From contig CM040087.1 in NCBI GenBank assembly GCA_022496805.1, positions 6,584,001-6,648,000 of the forward strand: a stretch of DNA of 64,000 bases, read 5' to 3'. Shown here piece after piece: positions 1 to 11,486 of this stretch. The stretch is from Pohlia nutans (Eukaryota > Streptophyta > Bryopsida > Bryales > Mniaceae). Made by a program: the position numbers and the translations under genes. The notes beneath the pieces were generated by a model that was not told where the DNA came from, did no database searches, and saw only the letters and a program-made list of their open reading frames with translations. Position 1 is the stretch's first letter. The number at the start of each line of letters is the position of its first letter.

Positions 1-911
1 ATTTCTGGAACAGTGGGAGGGATTATTACAAAAGATAAAAGAAAAAGGAAAGCTGGGAGCTCCCGTCTTTCCGGAGCCAGACAGTGCAAGAGAGAAAGAA
101 AGAAACGTAGCAAACGTTCTCTTCGTCTTCCTGTTTGCAGTCATCTTCACAAGCGCACCACGGAGCACACACACAGACACACAAACACACTCACGGACGG
201 ACGCCCCGGGAGCTTCGGAGCATCAGAAGTTTCCCTTTCTCGTCTTCGTTTAAGCGCGGCTGCGACAGACTGACGATTATTGTTGTTGCGGTTTCATGGT
301 TTGCGGGGGTTAGGGTTTGGTTTGGTCTTTGGAGGGTTAGGGTTTGGTGCTGGTGCGAGCACGACGATGTTTCGTAGTCGCGGAGCATCGAGGAGATGCT
401 GTTGATTGATGGATGCTTTTGGCGAAGGGCGCGGAGGAGGTGAGGTCGGGAGGTGATGGTTGTTGTTGTTGTTGTTGGATATTTGGTGCGATGAAGCTGG
501 AGGATGAGGCGTTTTTCCGATGGACAGCGAGCCGTTAGGTTGTGTGAGTTTCTTTTTTTTTTTCGACGGAGGAGGATCTGAGTTTCGTGTGCGTGGAGGT
601 GGAGATGTAGACGCGCGTTCGTGAGATTTCGGACGTGGATTGGGCTGCATTATCAGGAAAAAAGAGAGGTTAGTTTTCGATTGCTTTTATTGTGATTCAT
701 TGATATCGGAATCCGCAATGTCTGGGGGATTTTGAAGAGAGAGCCAAAAGCTGGTCGTAATTTGTATGGGATTAATTTGGTGTGGAAGTAATAGGGCAAT
801 AGTTCTATAAGCAAACGGTCCGGCATTAACAGTAACTTGAAATTGCAGGGCATGGGGTGGTTTTTGATTGAATTCCGTTGAGTTTTGCAGGGAATGTGGT
901 CTGTGTAGGGC
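1..911 (+). promoter_or_regulatory. Promoter and 5' leader of the ATX-like gene
   Basis: This stretch precedes the methyltransferase start codon. It holds two telo-box-like motifs (TTAGGGTTT near 310-320 and 335-347), a motif common close to plant transcription starts of growth-related genes. The short ORFs here overlap in several frames and show no protein signature, so I treat it as promoter plus leader. The transcription start cannot be placed from sequence. Confidence 0.55.
669..890 (+). other. Probable 5'UTR intron of the ATX-like gene
   Basis: A donor GTTAGT at 669 follows AGAGAG, and a T-rich tract ending TTTTGCAG at 890 lies 21 nt before the ATG at 912. An alternative acceptor is at about 848. 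Removing 669-890 gives a compact leader. If correct, this is the only intron of the gene. It is inferred from splice-like signals only. Confidence 0.45.
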
Positions 912-3900
912 ATGAAGATGCCCACGGCAATGCCAGCAATAGGGTATCATGAAAGTGCAGGTCCTATGGAGGGAGGACAGGGAACAGGTGCTGCGACGAA
1001 CAATGGTGGAGGGACACCACCTGGCATTGACAGCTTTCCGATTGTGTACAAGCGGAGGTATGTGAATTTGGACAATGCCGTGACCGATCCTCTGCCGCCC
1101 CGGCCTTCGCCAATTGTCACTAACGAGTGCCAGACCGCCGATTTCGCTGTGGTTCCGAGGAAAGGCGCGAAGCAGTCGACGTTGGAGCAGTTTTGGGGGG
1201 GTCAGACGAGCTCAAAGCTGGTGGACCGGCTTCCGGAACCCGAAAAGCCAAAGCCCGCAGAGATCAAGAAGGCTGTGATCAAGCGCAAGCGTGTGGAGAA
1301 GCCAGCTTTGGCGATTGACTTGAATGGCAAGCCAGGTCCCGAGAAAGATGTTGTGCTGGAAGTGCCGCATCAGAAAGAGGTTGCGCGCAAAGCAATTCAG
1401 GAGGCGATGAATATGAATATGGCACTTGCGAACATGGCACTTGTTGTTCCAAGCAGCGTTGAGGCTCCCGTTAAGAAACGACGACTTGGCAGGCCACCGA
1501 TGATTGAGGGGGCGAAGCGGGGGCGAGGTGAAGGAAGAGCTCGTCCGGGGAAACGACCCAAGCTTGTTTTGGGCAGGAATCGTAAGCTGGAAGTGGAGCA
1601 TGAACCTCTACAGGTGGTGGAACAACGGCAAGAACCTCCTCCTGCTCCACCAGTTGTAGAAACGAGTCGACCATGTAACCAAGAGGATGGGTCTAGCTCC
1701 GGAACGCAAACCGAGGACGATTTGCTTGTCAGATTTGGGAGTGGGGGGCACGTCAGGCAGCAGCAGCAACAGGAGGTTTCAAGCGAGGCAACCCTCAGCG
1801 AAACAGCGACCGAGACAGACCCAGAGCTGCGGAACTGGAATGTAGAGGACCGGGCCAAGCGTTACGAAGAGGACGATGACTCTGATGGCGAGCAGATCCC
1901 TATCGATTTGAACGTGCTTCCGGAGCTTCTGATGAGCGCCAAGTCGAGGAGGAAGATGCGCGCCAGGAATAATGACACACAACAACGGAAAAGTAGACCT
2001 GCCCTGAAGCGCCCTGAGATTCATCAGCAGCTGCAGCCCTTGCAGGCAAACCAGGTCGTGAAGTCCTTGTGGCCTTTATCACGTTCTCTATGCGATTCAT
2101 CACATTTTACTAAGGAAGACGACTCCATGGATCCTATCAGTTCTAAATCTGCCAAGTACGTATCGCTCCAGCATTTGCGAAGTCCTCCAGTGGCAGATGG
2201 AGCTTCGAAACCCAACGTTGTTGTGCAGCCGAAAATTTTACCTAGAGTGTCGTTGGTGCGGAGCATGCCCGAAGCATCTCCACTGCCTCTTCTTCACTCT
2301 CAAGTCAATGGAGGTGCGAAGCAGACGGAGATGAAGCACTCCTCGTCTGAAACTGAAACTGAGAGTGACAGGGAGCAGCCACCTCGTCCAGTGGTGCGGT
2401 TCCAAGGGATGGTTCCGCAAGGTATTCAATGCGTGACTAATGAAGCTCCTCCAGTGGGTAACTTGCCTCAACCGAAAAGAGACGGAGAGGACCGTTCTAA
2501 GGCCATGCCCGGGAAACCGTACACCAAACTTCCAGTGAAGAGAACTGTGATAGATGCTGCGGGTCCTCTTCAAGGAGTATCCCGGAATACTGCTGACCCA
2601 TCAGACGACTCTGCGACTGAGAGTGACGATGACATTGGAGGTCTGAGGGTTAGTCGCTCTCTACCACTGCAGAAGGCACCCCAACTTGGTATCAATCAGC
2701 AGAATGGTGAAGGAGCTGGGATTCTGAAAGCTAAAGTTGTCAGAAAATTTGAGAATGCATCTGTGAACGGGAATGCATCTTCGCCTTTGAAGAGCGTTGG
2801 TAGTACACTTGTGAGTGGTAGTTCACCTGCGAGAAGCGTCTCAGCATCGACGAATGGAGGATTATTACCCAGGAAAGTTGTGCAAAGGGCCAAAATCATC
2901 CGGTCCCCGCAGGTGAGACCACTAGCCAACGGGGTTGAAGCTGATCGAGCACTGTCCAGGTTCTCGTTGCAAAAGAAGAGGAAGCCAAAGAAGGCGGATG
3001 GGGAAGGTGTAGAGATTAATGGTTGCAGGCACTCTGACAGAGTCAAGGGAGTTTCAGAAGCTCGTTGTATAGGTTTTCACTCTCCATTGGAGAAAGGTCC
3101 AAACAATGCCGCAGAAGAGAAAACTCCCGATCAAAGTCCTGAAGCAGAAATGCCTGTGAAGCTGAGATCGAAGAAAGGGGTCCGAATGGTGAATGGTGTG
3201 CTAGTAGGAGTGCATGGCCTGGCTGTTTCCAGCAAAATGACTCCTCGGACGAGAAAATTGACTGATGCCATGCAGAAGTTTGTGGCACAGAAAGCGAATC
3301 GGCGACAGTGGCGGGAAGTGGACTTGAGTAAGATTCATCCTAAAGCCTTGATAGGTCGGTCGTGCAAAGTGTATTGGCCCTTGGATGATGACTGGTATCC
3401 AGGCGTCATTCATGACTACAACCCCCAAACAAAGAAGCACAAAATTGATTACAAAGATAATGAGATGGAGATGGTGTACGTTTCGAAGGAACGTTTTAAG
3501 CTGAAGCTCTCTCCTGAAGAGTGGGTTGAGCTGGAGACCTCCACAGGCGAAGTGAGCAAACCAGACCCAGTATCAGAAGAACCTGTAGTAGTACCAGAAG
3601 ACACGGCTGTTGAGGAGGAAGCGAAATTAGGCCATGGGGATCTTGTGTGGGCCAAAGTGAAGGGATACCCAATGTGGCCAGCACTCGTGATGGATGAAGA
3701 TCATGCCACTGCATGTGGTATGGATCCTGGAAAGAAGGGCATGGTTCCGATTCAGTTTTTTGGCAGCTATGATCACTGTCGGTTCAGTTACAAGAAACTG
3801 GTGCTGTTTTCCAAAGGTTTAATGCACAAGTTCCATACCAAGTGCAAACGGGTGATTTTTGTCCAAGGACTGGAAGAAGTAGAGAGGTACTTGAAAGAAA

Positions 3901-6044
3901 GCAGGCTTCCTGACAGCATGGCCCACTTGCTTGATGATGGGGACGGTGGGGCAATTGAGAGACAAAGGCAGGAGATTGAGGAGAATTGGCCTGAGCCAGA
4001 TGAGTCAGAGACCAGGGGTGAAGGCAGAAGACCGGTGATAAGAAGGCGGAGAGTCAAGCGCATTGTCACTTTCCCTCTCCAATTGGGTGCCCTCACGATT
4101 TACACTCTTGGCAAGGTTGTGAGAGACAGCGAGCATTTCCATGACCAGCAGTACATTTGGCCTGAAGGATACACATCAATCCGGAGCTTTCCGTCAGCAA
4201 AGGACCCGGATGCCTTTGTAGAGTACAAGCTGCAGGTATTGAGGAATCCTTTAATCCAGTCGCACCCTATGTTTCGTGTCACTCCTGCAGATGATTCTCC
4301 TGTGGAAGGTGCGACGCCGTATGCGTGCTGGAAGAAGGCTTTTGTCAGGCTGCGAAAGGCCCACGAGAAGGCGGGCAAGATTCCGGAGCTGGACAAACGT
4401 ATGCAGTTCAGGTCTGCTGCCCATATGTTTGGTTTCAGTAATCCTCGCGTTTCAAAGATGATTCAGGGCCTTCCACATGCAAGAGCGTGCACCAAAATCA
4501 CCAACTGGTTAGTGAACGCCCCAGCGGATGAAGATGTGGAGGCTGTGTTACCTGCAGGCTACCATCCTGTGGAGATCTCATGGAAGCATCTAGACCGCTG
4601 CACAGTTTGTTACTTGGATGAAGAGTATGTGGACAATCTGCTGCTGCAATGTGATAAGTGCCGGATTATGGTGCACATGAATTGTTACGGAGAACAGGAG
4701 CTTCCGGATGGAGATTTGTGGCTGTGTAACATGTGTAGGCCTGATGCGCCCAAGACCCGGCCCCCTTGCTGCCTTTGTCCTGTCACAAGTGGGGCGCTGA
4801 AGAAGACAACAGATGGTCGCTGGGCTCATCTCATGTGTGCCATGTGGATTCCTGAAACATGTCTAGTGGACGTAAAGCGAATGGAGCCTGTGGATGGAAT
4901 CAACGCAGTCAGCAAAGAGCGTTGGAGGCTGACATGCAGCGTGTGTAAAGTACCCTATGGTGCATGTATTCAGTGCTCAGTGAACAGCTGTAAAACCGCT
5001 TTCCACCCTCTCTGCGCAAGATCAGCTGGCCTATACATGGAAGTTTTGGAGGAGAAGCAGAAACTGGATGGATCTGAAGCGGATCTGAGGTTGCTTGCGT
5101 ACTGTCGGAAACACAAGCAACCCACGAGCCGGACTTGTGAAGTGGCCCAACCCACCCTACGTGCCAAGACGGATTGCTTGTCATACCAGCCCCCTTCGAA
5201 CTCCTCTGGCTGTTCTCGGAGCGAGCCTTACCATGCAGCGGCGAGACGAGGGCGGCGAGAACCTGAAGCACTTGCTGCAGCTCTTCGTAAACGCTTGTTT
5301 GTTGAGAATCTCCCATACAGAGTCACTGGATGTAGACAGAACACTCCGCTGAAGACAGGCAGCAATGGAGGGAGCCTGTGGTCTATGCATTGGGAAGGCA
5401 GTAAAGGGCCTCTTGACGCTGCTGCTGCTGCTGCTCTTCCTGCTCCCACTCCTACGAAGTCGGCAGAAGAGACCGAGATCTTGTCCATGTCAGACAAGTT
5501 CCGCAGGATGAAGTCATCTTTGAGCCAACGCCTTGTGTTTGGGAAATCGGCAATTCATGGGATGGGGGTGTTTACCAAGCAAGTGCACCTTGCGAATGAC
5601 ATGATTATCGAGTACGCAGGAGAAGTGGTCAGGCCTGTGATTGCTGACATCAGGGAACGGAGGTGCTACGACTCGCTTGTTGGGGCAGGAACGTACATGT
5701 TTCGCATCGACGATGAGCGTGTAGTGGATGCCACTCACGCTGGCAGCATTGCGCATCTGATTAACCACTCGTGTGAGCCGAATTGCTATTCGAGAACTGT
5801 GACTGCGAGTGGGGAGGACCGCATCATCATTTTTGCCAAGCGGGATATTGACGTGGGAGAGGAGTTGACCTACGACTACAGGTTCATGTCTAAGGACGAG
5901 GTTCTGACGTGCTACTGTGGCTGTGCCGGCTGCCGAGGATCTGTCAATGTTGTGGATAGTGACGGGGACCCTACGAAGTTGGTTCTCCCCTTAGCGGACC
6001 TGATCAAGTTGCCTGCAACCACAACACGAGGACATACACATTAA
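912..6044 (+). CDS. ATX-like trithorax histone H3K4 methyltransferase
   Basis: Nuclear chromatin regulator predicted to methylate histone H3 lysine 4. The single 1710-residue frame shows, in order: an AT-hook-like basic patch (KKRRLGRPP, about 188-196); several acidic Ser/Thr-Glu-Asp clusters; a Tudor-like segment (about 814-865, VYWPLDDDWYPG); PWWP (about 906-1002); FYRN (about 1054-1105) and FYRC (about 1107-1190); PHD (about 1229-1278, CTVC...CDKC...CNMC); extended PHD (about 1284-1398); SET (about 1540-1657) and post-SET. Catalytic and cofactor motifs look intact: NHSCEPNC at about 1618, GEELTYDY, and CYCGCAGC after SET. The domain order matches plant ATX1/ATX2, which are about 1060-1080 residues; the excess is an 800-residue low-complexity N-terminal region. 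The coding region has no introns, unlike the many-exon Arabidopsis genes. The first ATG of the frame is used. Confidence 0.95.
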   Translation: MKMPTAMPAIGYHESAGPMEGGQGTGAATNNGGGTPPGIDSFPIVYKRRYVNLDNAVTDPLPPRPSPIVTNECQTADFAVVPRKGAKQSTLEQFWGGQTSSKLVDRLPEPEKPKPAEIKKAVIKRKRVEKPALAIDLNGKPGPEKDVVLEVPHQKEVARKAIQEAMNMNMALANMALVVPSSVEAPVKKRRLGRPPMIEGAKRGRGEGRARPGKRPKLVLGRNRKLEVEHEPLQVVEQRQEPPPAPPVVETSRPCNQEDGSSSGTQTEDDLLVRFGSGGHVRQQQQQEVSSEATLSETATETDPELRNWNVEDRAKRYEEDDDSDGEQIPIDLNVLPELLMSAKSRRKMRARNNDTQQRKSRPALKRPEIHQQLQPLQANQVVKSLWPLSRSLCDSSHFTKEDDSMDPISSKSAKYVSLQHLRSPPVADGASKPNVVVQPKILPRVSLVRSMPEASPLPLLHSQVNGGAKQTEMKHSSSETETESDREQPPRPVVRFQGMVPQGIQCVTNEAPPVGNLPQPKRDGEDRSKAMPGKPYTKLPVKRTVIDAAGPLQGVSRNTADPSDDSATESDDDIGGLRVSRSLPLQKAPQLGINQQNGEGAGILKAKVVRKFENASVNGNASSPLKSVGSTLVSGSSPARSVSASTNGGLLPRKVVQRAKIIRSPQVRPLANGVEADRALSRFSLQKKRKPKKADGEGVEINGCRHSDRVKGVSEARCIGFHSPLEKGPNNAAEEKTPDQSPEAEMPVKLRSKKGVRMVNGVLVGVHGLAVSSKMTPRTRKLTDAMQKFVAQKANRRQWREVDLSKIHPKALIGRSCKVYWPLDDDWYPGVIHDYNPQTKKHKIDYKDNEMEMVYVSKERFKLKLSPEEWVELETSTGEVSKPDPVSEEPVVVPEDTAVEEEAKLGHGDLVWAKVKGYPMWPALVMDEDHATACGMDPGKKGMVPIQFFGSYDHCRFSYKKLVLFSKGLMHKFHTKCKRVIFVQGLEEVERYLKESRLPDSMAHLLDDGDGGAIERQRQEIEENWPEPDESETRGEGRRPVIRRRRVKRIVTFPLQLGALTIYTLGKVVRDSEHFHDQQYIWPEGYTSIRSFPSAKDPDAFVEYKLQVLRNPLIQSHPMFRVTPADDSPVEGATPYACWKKAFVRLRKAHEKAGKIPELDKRMQFRSAAHMFGFSNPRVSKMIQGLPHARACTKITNWLVNAPADEDVEAVLPAGYHPVEISWKHLDRCTVCYLDEEYVDNLLLQCDKCRIMVHMNCYGEQELPDGDLWLCNMCRPDAPKTRPPCCLCPVTSGALKKTTDGRWAHLMCAMWIPETCLVDVKRMEPVDGINAVSKERWRLTCSVCKVPYGACIQCSVNSCKTAFHPLCARSAGLYMEVLEEKQKLDGSEADLRLLAYCRKHKQPTSRTCEVAQPTLRAKTDCLSYQPPSNSSGCSRSEPYHAAARRGRREPEALAAALRKRLFVENLPYRVTGCRQNTPLKTGSNGGSLWSMHWEGSKGPLDAAAAAALPAPTPTKSAEETEILSMSDKFRRMKSSLSQRLVFGKSAIHGMGVFTKQVHLANDMIIEYAGEVVRPVIADIRERRCYDSLVGAGTYMFRIDDERVVDATHAGSIAHLINHSCEPNCYSRTVTASGEDRIIIFAKRDIDVGEELTYDYRFMSKDEVLTCYCGCAGCRGSVNVVDSDGDPTKLVLPLADLIKLPATTTRGHTH

Positions 6045-7640
6045 TTGAGCTAGTTGTTCTACTCATGCCTGCAGCAGCTGCCCTGGCTACAATTTTCATA
6101 CATTATTCCTGGGCACCCTCAACATATATCACTGCCAGCTTAATTTCGCCTTCAATGCCCTTATGCCTGTAATGCCTTTTTCACTCTCTGAGCTTAGACT
6201 ATTCTGGCACATTAATTGTACAGAGACAGAATATGTAGTTCAATTTTAAGGAATTATCATAGCTCTTTTGTGCAGTTAGGAGTCTAACTTAGAATTTAGT
6301 TTTTGCACATGCAATTTCTTTCACTGGAGCCTTTTGCTTTTCGTGAGTTTCTTTCATTTTCTCACTTTTGGTCTGCTCGTGTTTAGCAATTCGTTTAGTG
6401 TTCTTTAGCAACGTAACTCTTCTTTGTAGTGTTCTATCCCCTTTTTGTGGATCTTCTGTATATATAGCAGAACGTTGGATTTTCAGTGGGATGTAGAATG
6501 ATAGAATTTTTTTGTCATGGCGAGAATTAAGTACAACTCAGTTATGCCATGTATTATTATGTATTTATCCTTTTCGTTGCTTGCTTACAGATTCGTGTCG
6601 GGGTGCAATATTGGTTCTCCTTACAGCCTGGCGACAGGCAGTGGTTACGTCAAACCAACAAGAAAGAAGATGTTACTTACTCCGGAGAGCCTTGTGAGTT
6701 GGATACTCTATGGATCTGGGCCCTGAGTAAAATCTTTAGAGCTGCCCTGTACTGAGGACTGTTGAACATTCTCTTTTTTCAAGCATTGTTTTAGACCTGC
6801 TCTTCTACAGGATTGAAGGTCAAGCACGGTTGGTTCGTTGGGTATAACAACAAAAACATTTTCAAGAGCTATCAATGGTGCCTGCATGTATTCTTTTGTA
6901 AGTTCCAGTCGATATGTAACATAATTGTTGATGCAAATTAAGTAGCTCTTATCTTTTTAGATGCCTGTGCTAATTAGTGCTCTGCATTTATCTCTTCCTA
7001 GGTTAATTGCATGAGGAAGTGGAACATAAAGACGTACCCATTTGGATGCATACCTGCTATGCTTTGTCGAAGTGATCAGCAAGCTGAATCTGGTTGTCAT
7101 GTCACGTGTGCTGGTTTTGTTCCTTCAATTATGATTCTTTTTCCATGCAAGCATCGCATTGCTGTCTTTTTGTAGAACTAAGTTAAGTGCACCTCTTATC
7201 ATCGCTAATTCTGACTGTGTTGAAACTGAGTGTCCGACTAGGGATTAATTTGTGCTTATTAGCAGTGGATAGCGAATCAGATAAGTGGTAGTGTAAAATT
7301 TTGTGCTAGAAATGGGAATATGTTAGGCTCCGAAGTGGACTTTAGTGAAGCACCAACAAGTGACAAGAAAGTCATCCCTAAATGAATCACAACTAGTGTA
7401 GGAAGGATTGTAGAGCGCCATTTGTATCATTAACTCTGAAATTGTGACAGTTTTAGAAATGTTGCCTTACTATTTACGGTTGAATTATAGGCCTAATTTT
7501 TAGGTGTTGATATTGAGGCACAATTGATTTTAGGTGCACTTATCTTATGCTATCTGACGTGCTGCACAATTGTTTTCTCCACTGTTGAATTGGACGTGGG
7601 TTCATGTGCAAACGAGGTTAACCTAGTTTAATACAAAAGC
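6045..7640. other. 3' flank of the ATX-like gene, no gene seen
   Basis: The first few hundred bases are the likely 3'UTR. Short overlapping frames at 6512-6755 resemble no family I know. I see no repeat or RNA gene here. Confidence 0.5.
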
Positions 7641-8030
7641 GTTAAATCTGTTGAAAACTATTACAGATAATAGTTGGTTTTCTACTAATGAGATTTTGTA
7701 TAAAAAATCACAAAATTATGATTACTTGTAAAACTTTGTTCTCAAATTGTCTACCATTACTGGTGTAACTTAACAGTGTCATTTTGGCTACAAAATGAAC
7801 ACAGATGTGAAAGTCGGATTCCGTCATACATAAATTAAGTATTTTTGGGATTGCTAAGATTCCCAAGAAATACATGACTCCTAATTCTTAAAACTCTGTG
7901 CACTTGATAATCACATTTTGGCACTCTGAAACTAACCATTTTAACAAATATGATCATTGCCAATGGAGATGAACGCAATTTTACTTGCACAATGCTCGTC
8001 TAGGAGCAATTAGTAGAAATTAGGATTGAG
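7641..8030. repeat. Dispersed duplication, copy 1
   Basis: About 390 bp that recurs at 11484-11868 in the same orientation with only scattered substitutions and small indels. It contains no long ORF. Both copies begin at GTTAAATCTG. Confidence 0.85.
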
Positions 8031-8280
8031 TTAGAGGGCTCTAAACCCACCACAGTTCTAAACCTGCACTCTACCATGGACAAACATTTTGAAATTTTGG
8101 ATGTACTCATGGTGAAAGAGCACCACTTTAGAACCCATGTCATTTCAACTCCTAAAATTCATAACTAATTTTAGGAACATTCAATTTTTTTGATTCAAAA
8201 TATGTTGGCCTTTGCTTGAATTTGTCTTCCATTGAAAAATCATGCTCAGTTCTCCATGTGTCCTCATAAATTCACAGCCT

Positions 8281-9219
8281 TTAACCCCTGAAGGACCGGA
8301 GTGTTTTTCCTCCAAAAACACTCCAATGCTGCCATTTTTACTCCCCCATGCAAAAAATCCAAAAAAATGTTATTTTTTACCTTCTAACCGTAAGATCTAG
8401 TCTTGAACTATTTGAAAAACATACACAATAAATTTCATTGATTTTGACCGCACAGATTGCTAGATAATTGCGTTTGATGGAAAAAAACACCCCAAAAACA
8501 CACATGCCCGGAAATTTTAGATGCGTTTGACCATGGCTACATCAAAAAATCCTCACTACCAAAACCTGTCGCACTTCACTTTCACATTCTATATGATGTT
8601 ACTTAGTTGTGTACCAATTTTTGTTGCATTTGGAGATGTTTAGGATGTTGAAGAACACTTTGCACTTGTTGGGGGTTTAAAAGTTCAGAAAAGACTATAT
8701 GTTTTTGGAACTACAATATTTTCGACTTTCTTTATATAAAATACAAATCCGAGCGGTGAAACACAAGTACATTCCACCCTCTACAGAATGGCGAAAATAA
8801 ATTTGAAAATAAATAAATTTTGAAGGTTTAGAAGACATGTAGCACATTTTTTAAGAATTTTGGGGGTTAGGGGGGAAATAAAGGGTGGAAGAAGGGAATT
8901 GAAGTGCCAACCCACTCCAATGTTCATGACCCCACTAAGTCTCAAGGTGTACTGCCATGTAGCAATCCCTCATTGGATGATTTTAATTTTTCAATTTTCA
9001 ATTTTTAAAATGATTTTAATTGGGTGAGAATGGTCTCCAATGTGAATTGCGGCTCTAGTCATTTTAGGATTTTCGCTATAGCAGTAGTACATTCTAACAT
9101 TGCATGTGTTCAAGCAAGTAAGAGTTAATTTGCAAAGCTTGCAAACTAACGTACAATCTTTCGGAGGACTCAATTATTGATATAATAATTTCTATTATAA
9201 TTATATATTAATCAACATG

Positions 9220-9250
<31 letters not shown>

Positions 9251-9315
9251 CTACGTTTATCAATGTTTAAGTGCATAGTAATCATAAATATCTAGTCCTG
9301 GTGTTTAAGGATTAA
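8281..9315. mobile_element. Candidate diverged TTAA-bounded element, about 1.03 kb
   Basis: The left end reads TTAACCCCTGAAGGACCGG, followed by a strong hairpin at 8298-8324 (arm GGAGTGTTTTT, exact complement after a 5-nt loop). The proposed right end, reversed, reads TTAATCCTTAAACACCAGG, matching the left end at about 12 of 19 positions. The left end is convincing, the right end weak. It includes the AT microsatellite. Confidence 0.35.
9219..9246. repeat. (TA)n microsatellite
   Basis: An uninterrupted run of alternating TA dinucleotides in an AT-rich spacer. Confidence 0.95.
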
Positions 9316-9982
9316 TGAGTGCCAGGAGAATTGTGAGCAGGCGGGTCGCTTACATGCATGAGTGCGGGGGCGGGGAGCCTCGCCTCTAAGGGCATCCTCA
9401 ATCTTGCCTCGGCAAAGTGGCTTGCCACTCGCATTTGGAGGGGCACTTTTGGCAGCGGGATGCCAAAAAGAATATATGCCGTTGAAGCGGCCCCAACCCG
9501 GCCGGCACCTGAGCGCTCCTGACCCTCGATCCTGTGGTTTTAGATTTTGCTGATTTTTTTTATTTTTTTAGTATTTTATTGATATTTTGATTTATGTTTT
9601 TTACTTTTATTTAATTTAATTTTTTAATTGGCTACTATAATTTTATTTTATTTTATATTTTTTATATTCTTTTAATGTTTTAGTTTACTTTTTGCCTTTT
9701 ATTTAATTTTGGTTGTTTTAAAAACAATTATATTTAATTTTAGTTTTTAATTGAGTACTTTATTTTAAAATAGAAGTCACAAATAGTTAACCTGTAGTTA
9801 ACTGTAGCCAAATTAGAAACGATTTGTAGTTTCTATTTTTATTAAGGTAAAAGAATGACTTTTACCTTATTAACTCTTAGTTATAACTAAAAAAGCAAAG
9901 ACCCCAGCTAGCTAAATATTTATTTTGCATTGTTTTCTTTGTTTTGCTTTTGATTTTTGTTGGTTCTAATGGTTGTTATTCT
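9316..9982. other. Spacer with a GC-rich patch and an AT-rich stretch
   Basis: 9340-9540 is locally GC-rich, in sharp contrast to 9545-9900, which is almost entirely A and T. The GC-rich part encodes no recognisable protein. The AT-rich part could be an intron or the upstream region of the small ORF that follows. Confidence 0.4.
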
Positions 9983-10258
9983 ATGTCTGTGTTCAGACAT
10001 ATCACTCGGACGTCCGAAAGCTTTTTCGGCGCAGTGTTGGCACTCGGGACAGTCGCCGTAAGCATCAACCAGGCCTTGAGTCGGGGCCAAATGGAGGGTC
10101 TAACTTTTAAGGTAGAGGGCTTAATCAAGACGCAGGAAGCAACTTTTATTTTGGTGAAGGACGTGAAGGAACAGGCGGCGACGAAGGCCGAGGTAGCGGC
10201 GATTAAAATCGAGGTAGCGGCGATGAAGGAAACGGTGGACGCCATCACGAAGAAATAG
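9983..10258 (+). CDS. Small hypothetical protein, hydrophobic segment plus coiled coil
   Basis: A 91-codon frame from the ATG at 9983. It has one hydrophobic stretch (about residues 14-30) followed by an alanine/lysine/glutamate-rich helical tail with a repeated KxEVAAxK pattern, as in a short coiled coil. GC content is clearly higher than the flanks, which favours coding. A T-rich tract ending TTCAG lies just inside the 5' end, so this could instead be the last exon of a gene starting further upstream. I do not recognise the family. Confidence 0.4.
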   Translation: MSVFRHITRTSESFFGAVLALGTVAVSINQALSRGQMEGLTFKVEGLIKTQEATFILVKDVKEQAATKAEVAAIKIEVAAMKETVDAITKK

Positions 10259-10331
10259 GACTGTTAGGAGGTTTAGTAAATTTTGTACTCTCTTATTGAT
10301 AATAAGAAGTGTGGCTATTCCTTTTTGCTAT

Positions 10332-11486
10332 TTTGCGCGGCTATTTGCTATTGGTGTGTTAGACTGAGAGCTTCTTAACGTCGGGACGCTTTTAGGGTTT
10401 ATGAGGTCCCTGTGCAGAGTTTTATGCCTCTTTGAACTCGTCGGTAAGCTCAGATGGCTGACGGCACGAGCATAAATATTTCAATGGAACTCACGACTTC
10501 ATATACCCGCTCATGAGCTTCAGGTGAGCATTTCAGACGATCGACCTCTCAAACCGTTGCACCGTGTAGCATGAAGTTCTTGAAGTTGAAAGTCTAATGG
10601 AATTTCCATGTTTCGTAATCTCATCAATACGTAGGGCATAGTTTTCTGAGTAATTCTTTCCAGATCCTCGTCTAGTCAGGAAATCACTTAAGGTACTTGC
10701 ACTGTCGTTTTTGCTAGCCATCGAAGTGTTTTTTTGATTACGTGTACTAATTTCTTGCTCTGGTAGTTGTATTGTTAAGAGACTAGATGTCACTTTTCCT
10801 CTGTGACCAGTCGTTGACTACATCCTCCTGCTCACTGCTTTAGACTCCAAAGAGGCAACTATGCCTCACAAATAATGAGATATGAAACGAAACCTTTTTC
10901 TGATACTTTTGCATGGCTTGCCTCTGAATGGTAATTTAAATGCAGTTGAAGGATCGAGGGGCTGTGGAATCAGGGAAGGCATTTGACGGGGTGCCAATTC
11001 TCCAAGTACATCAGCAAGTATACTTGTGCCTACAGTTTCAAAGCATGGCCCTTTGTTTTCTGCTGTTGAGCTGGTTTCTGTTTGGTAATAGCTGGCACTT
11101 TGAATGCGGATTCATGCAATTGGAGTGATAACAAAGCAGTATATACAACTGTTATACTACTCACTAATTCAGTTTTGTACATTTTCAAGAAGATTTTATC
11201 CACTTTTTCTAGTTTTTTTAGACCTTCTAAGGCATCTAGGTGATGCTGGTTTCAAGATCTTAGGCATACAGTAATAGATATCTGTTGTCAAGCTTGGACA
11301 CTCAGGAGTCGAACTGTTTGATGGTCTGGAAAAAACTTAGTTAGAACGTACACTCAACCTCTTGAATCTTACCACCTGGGATCTCAACTTTTCACAGTGT
11401 CGTTTAAGAGAAGGTCGTATAAACAGGGGATGAAACTGTCTTCAGTTTGGAAATTATACTTTGAAGAAAGAAGTCAAGCTCGAGTT
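10332..11486. repeat. Tandem duplication unit 1 upstream of the transporter
   Basis: A 1.15 kb unit repeated in direct orientation at 12720-13871 with high identity and a few short indels. Copy 2 directly precedes the WAT1-related gene, so the unit probably carries that gene's 5' leader or promoter and copy 1 is a displaced duplicate. Both copies share a small exon-like block flanked by TGCAG and a GTACAT donor (unit 2: about 13325-13386). Confidence 0.85.

Noticed and set aside
6512..6755. Three overlapping plus-strand frames downstream of the ATX-like gene
   Set aside because: They overlap in different phases in the probable 3'UTR, and none has a recognisable motif.
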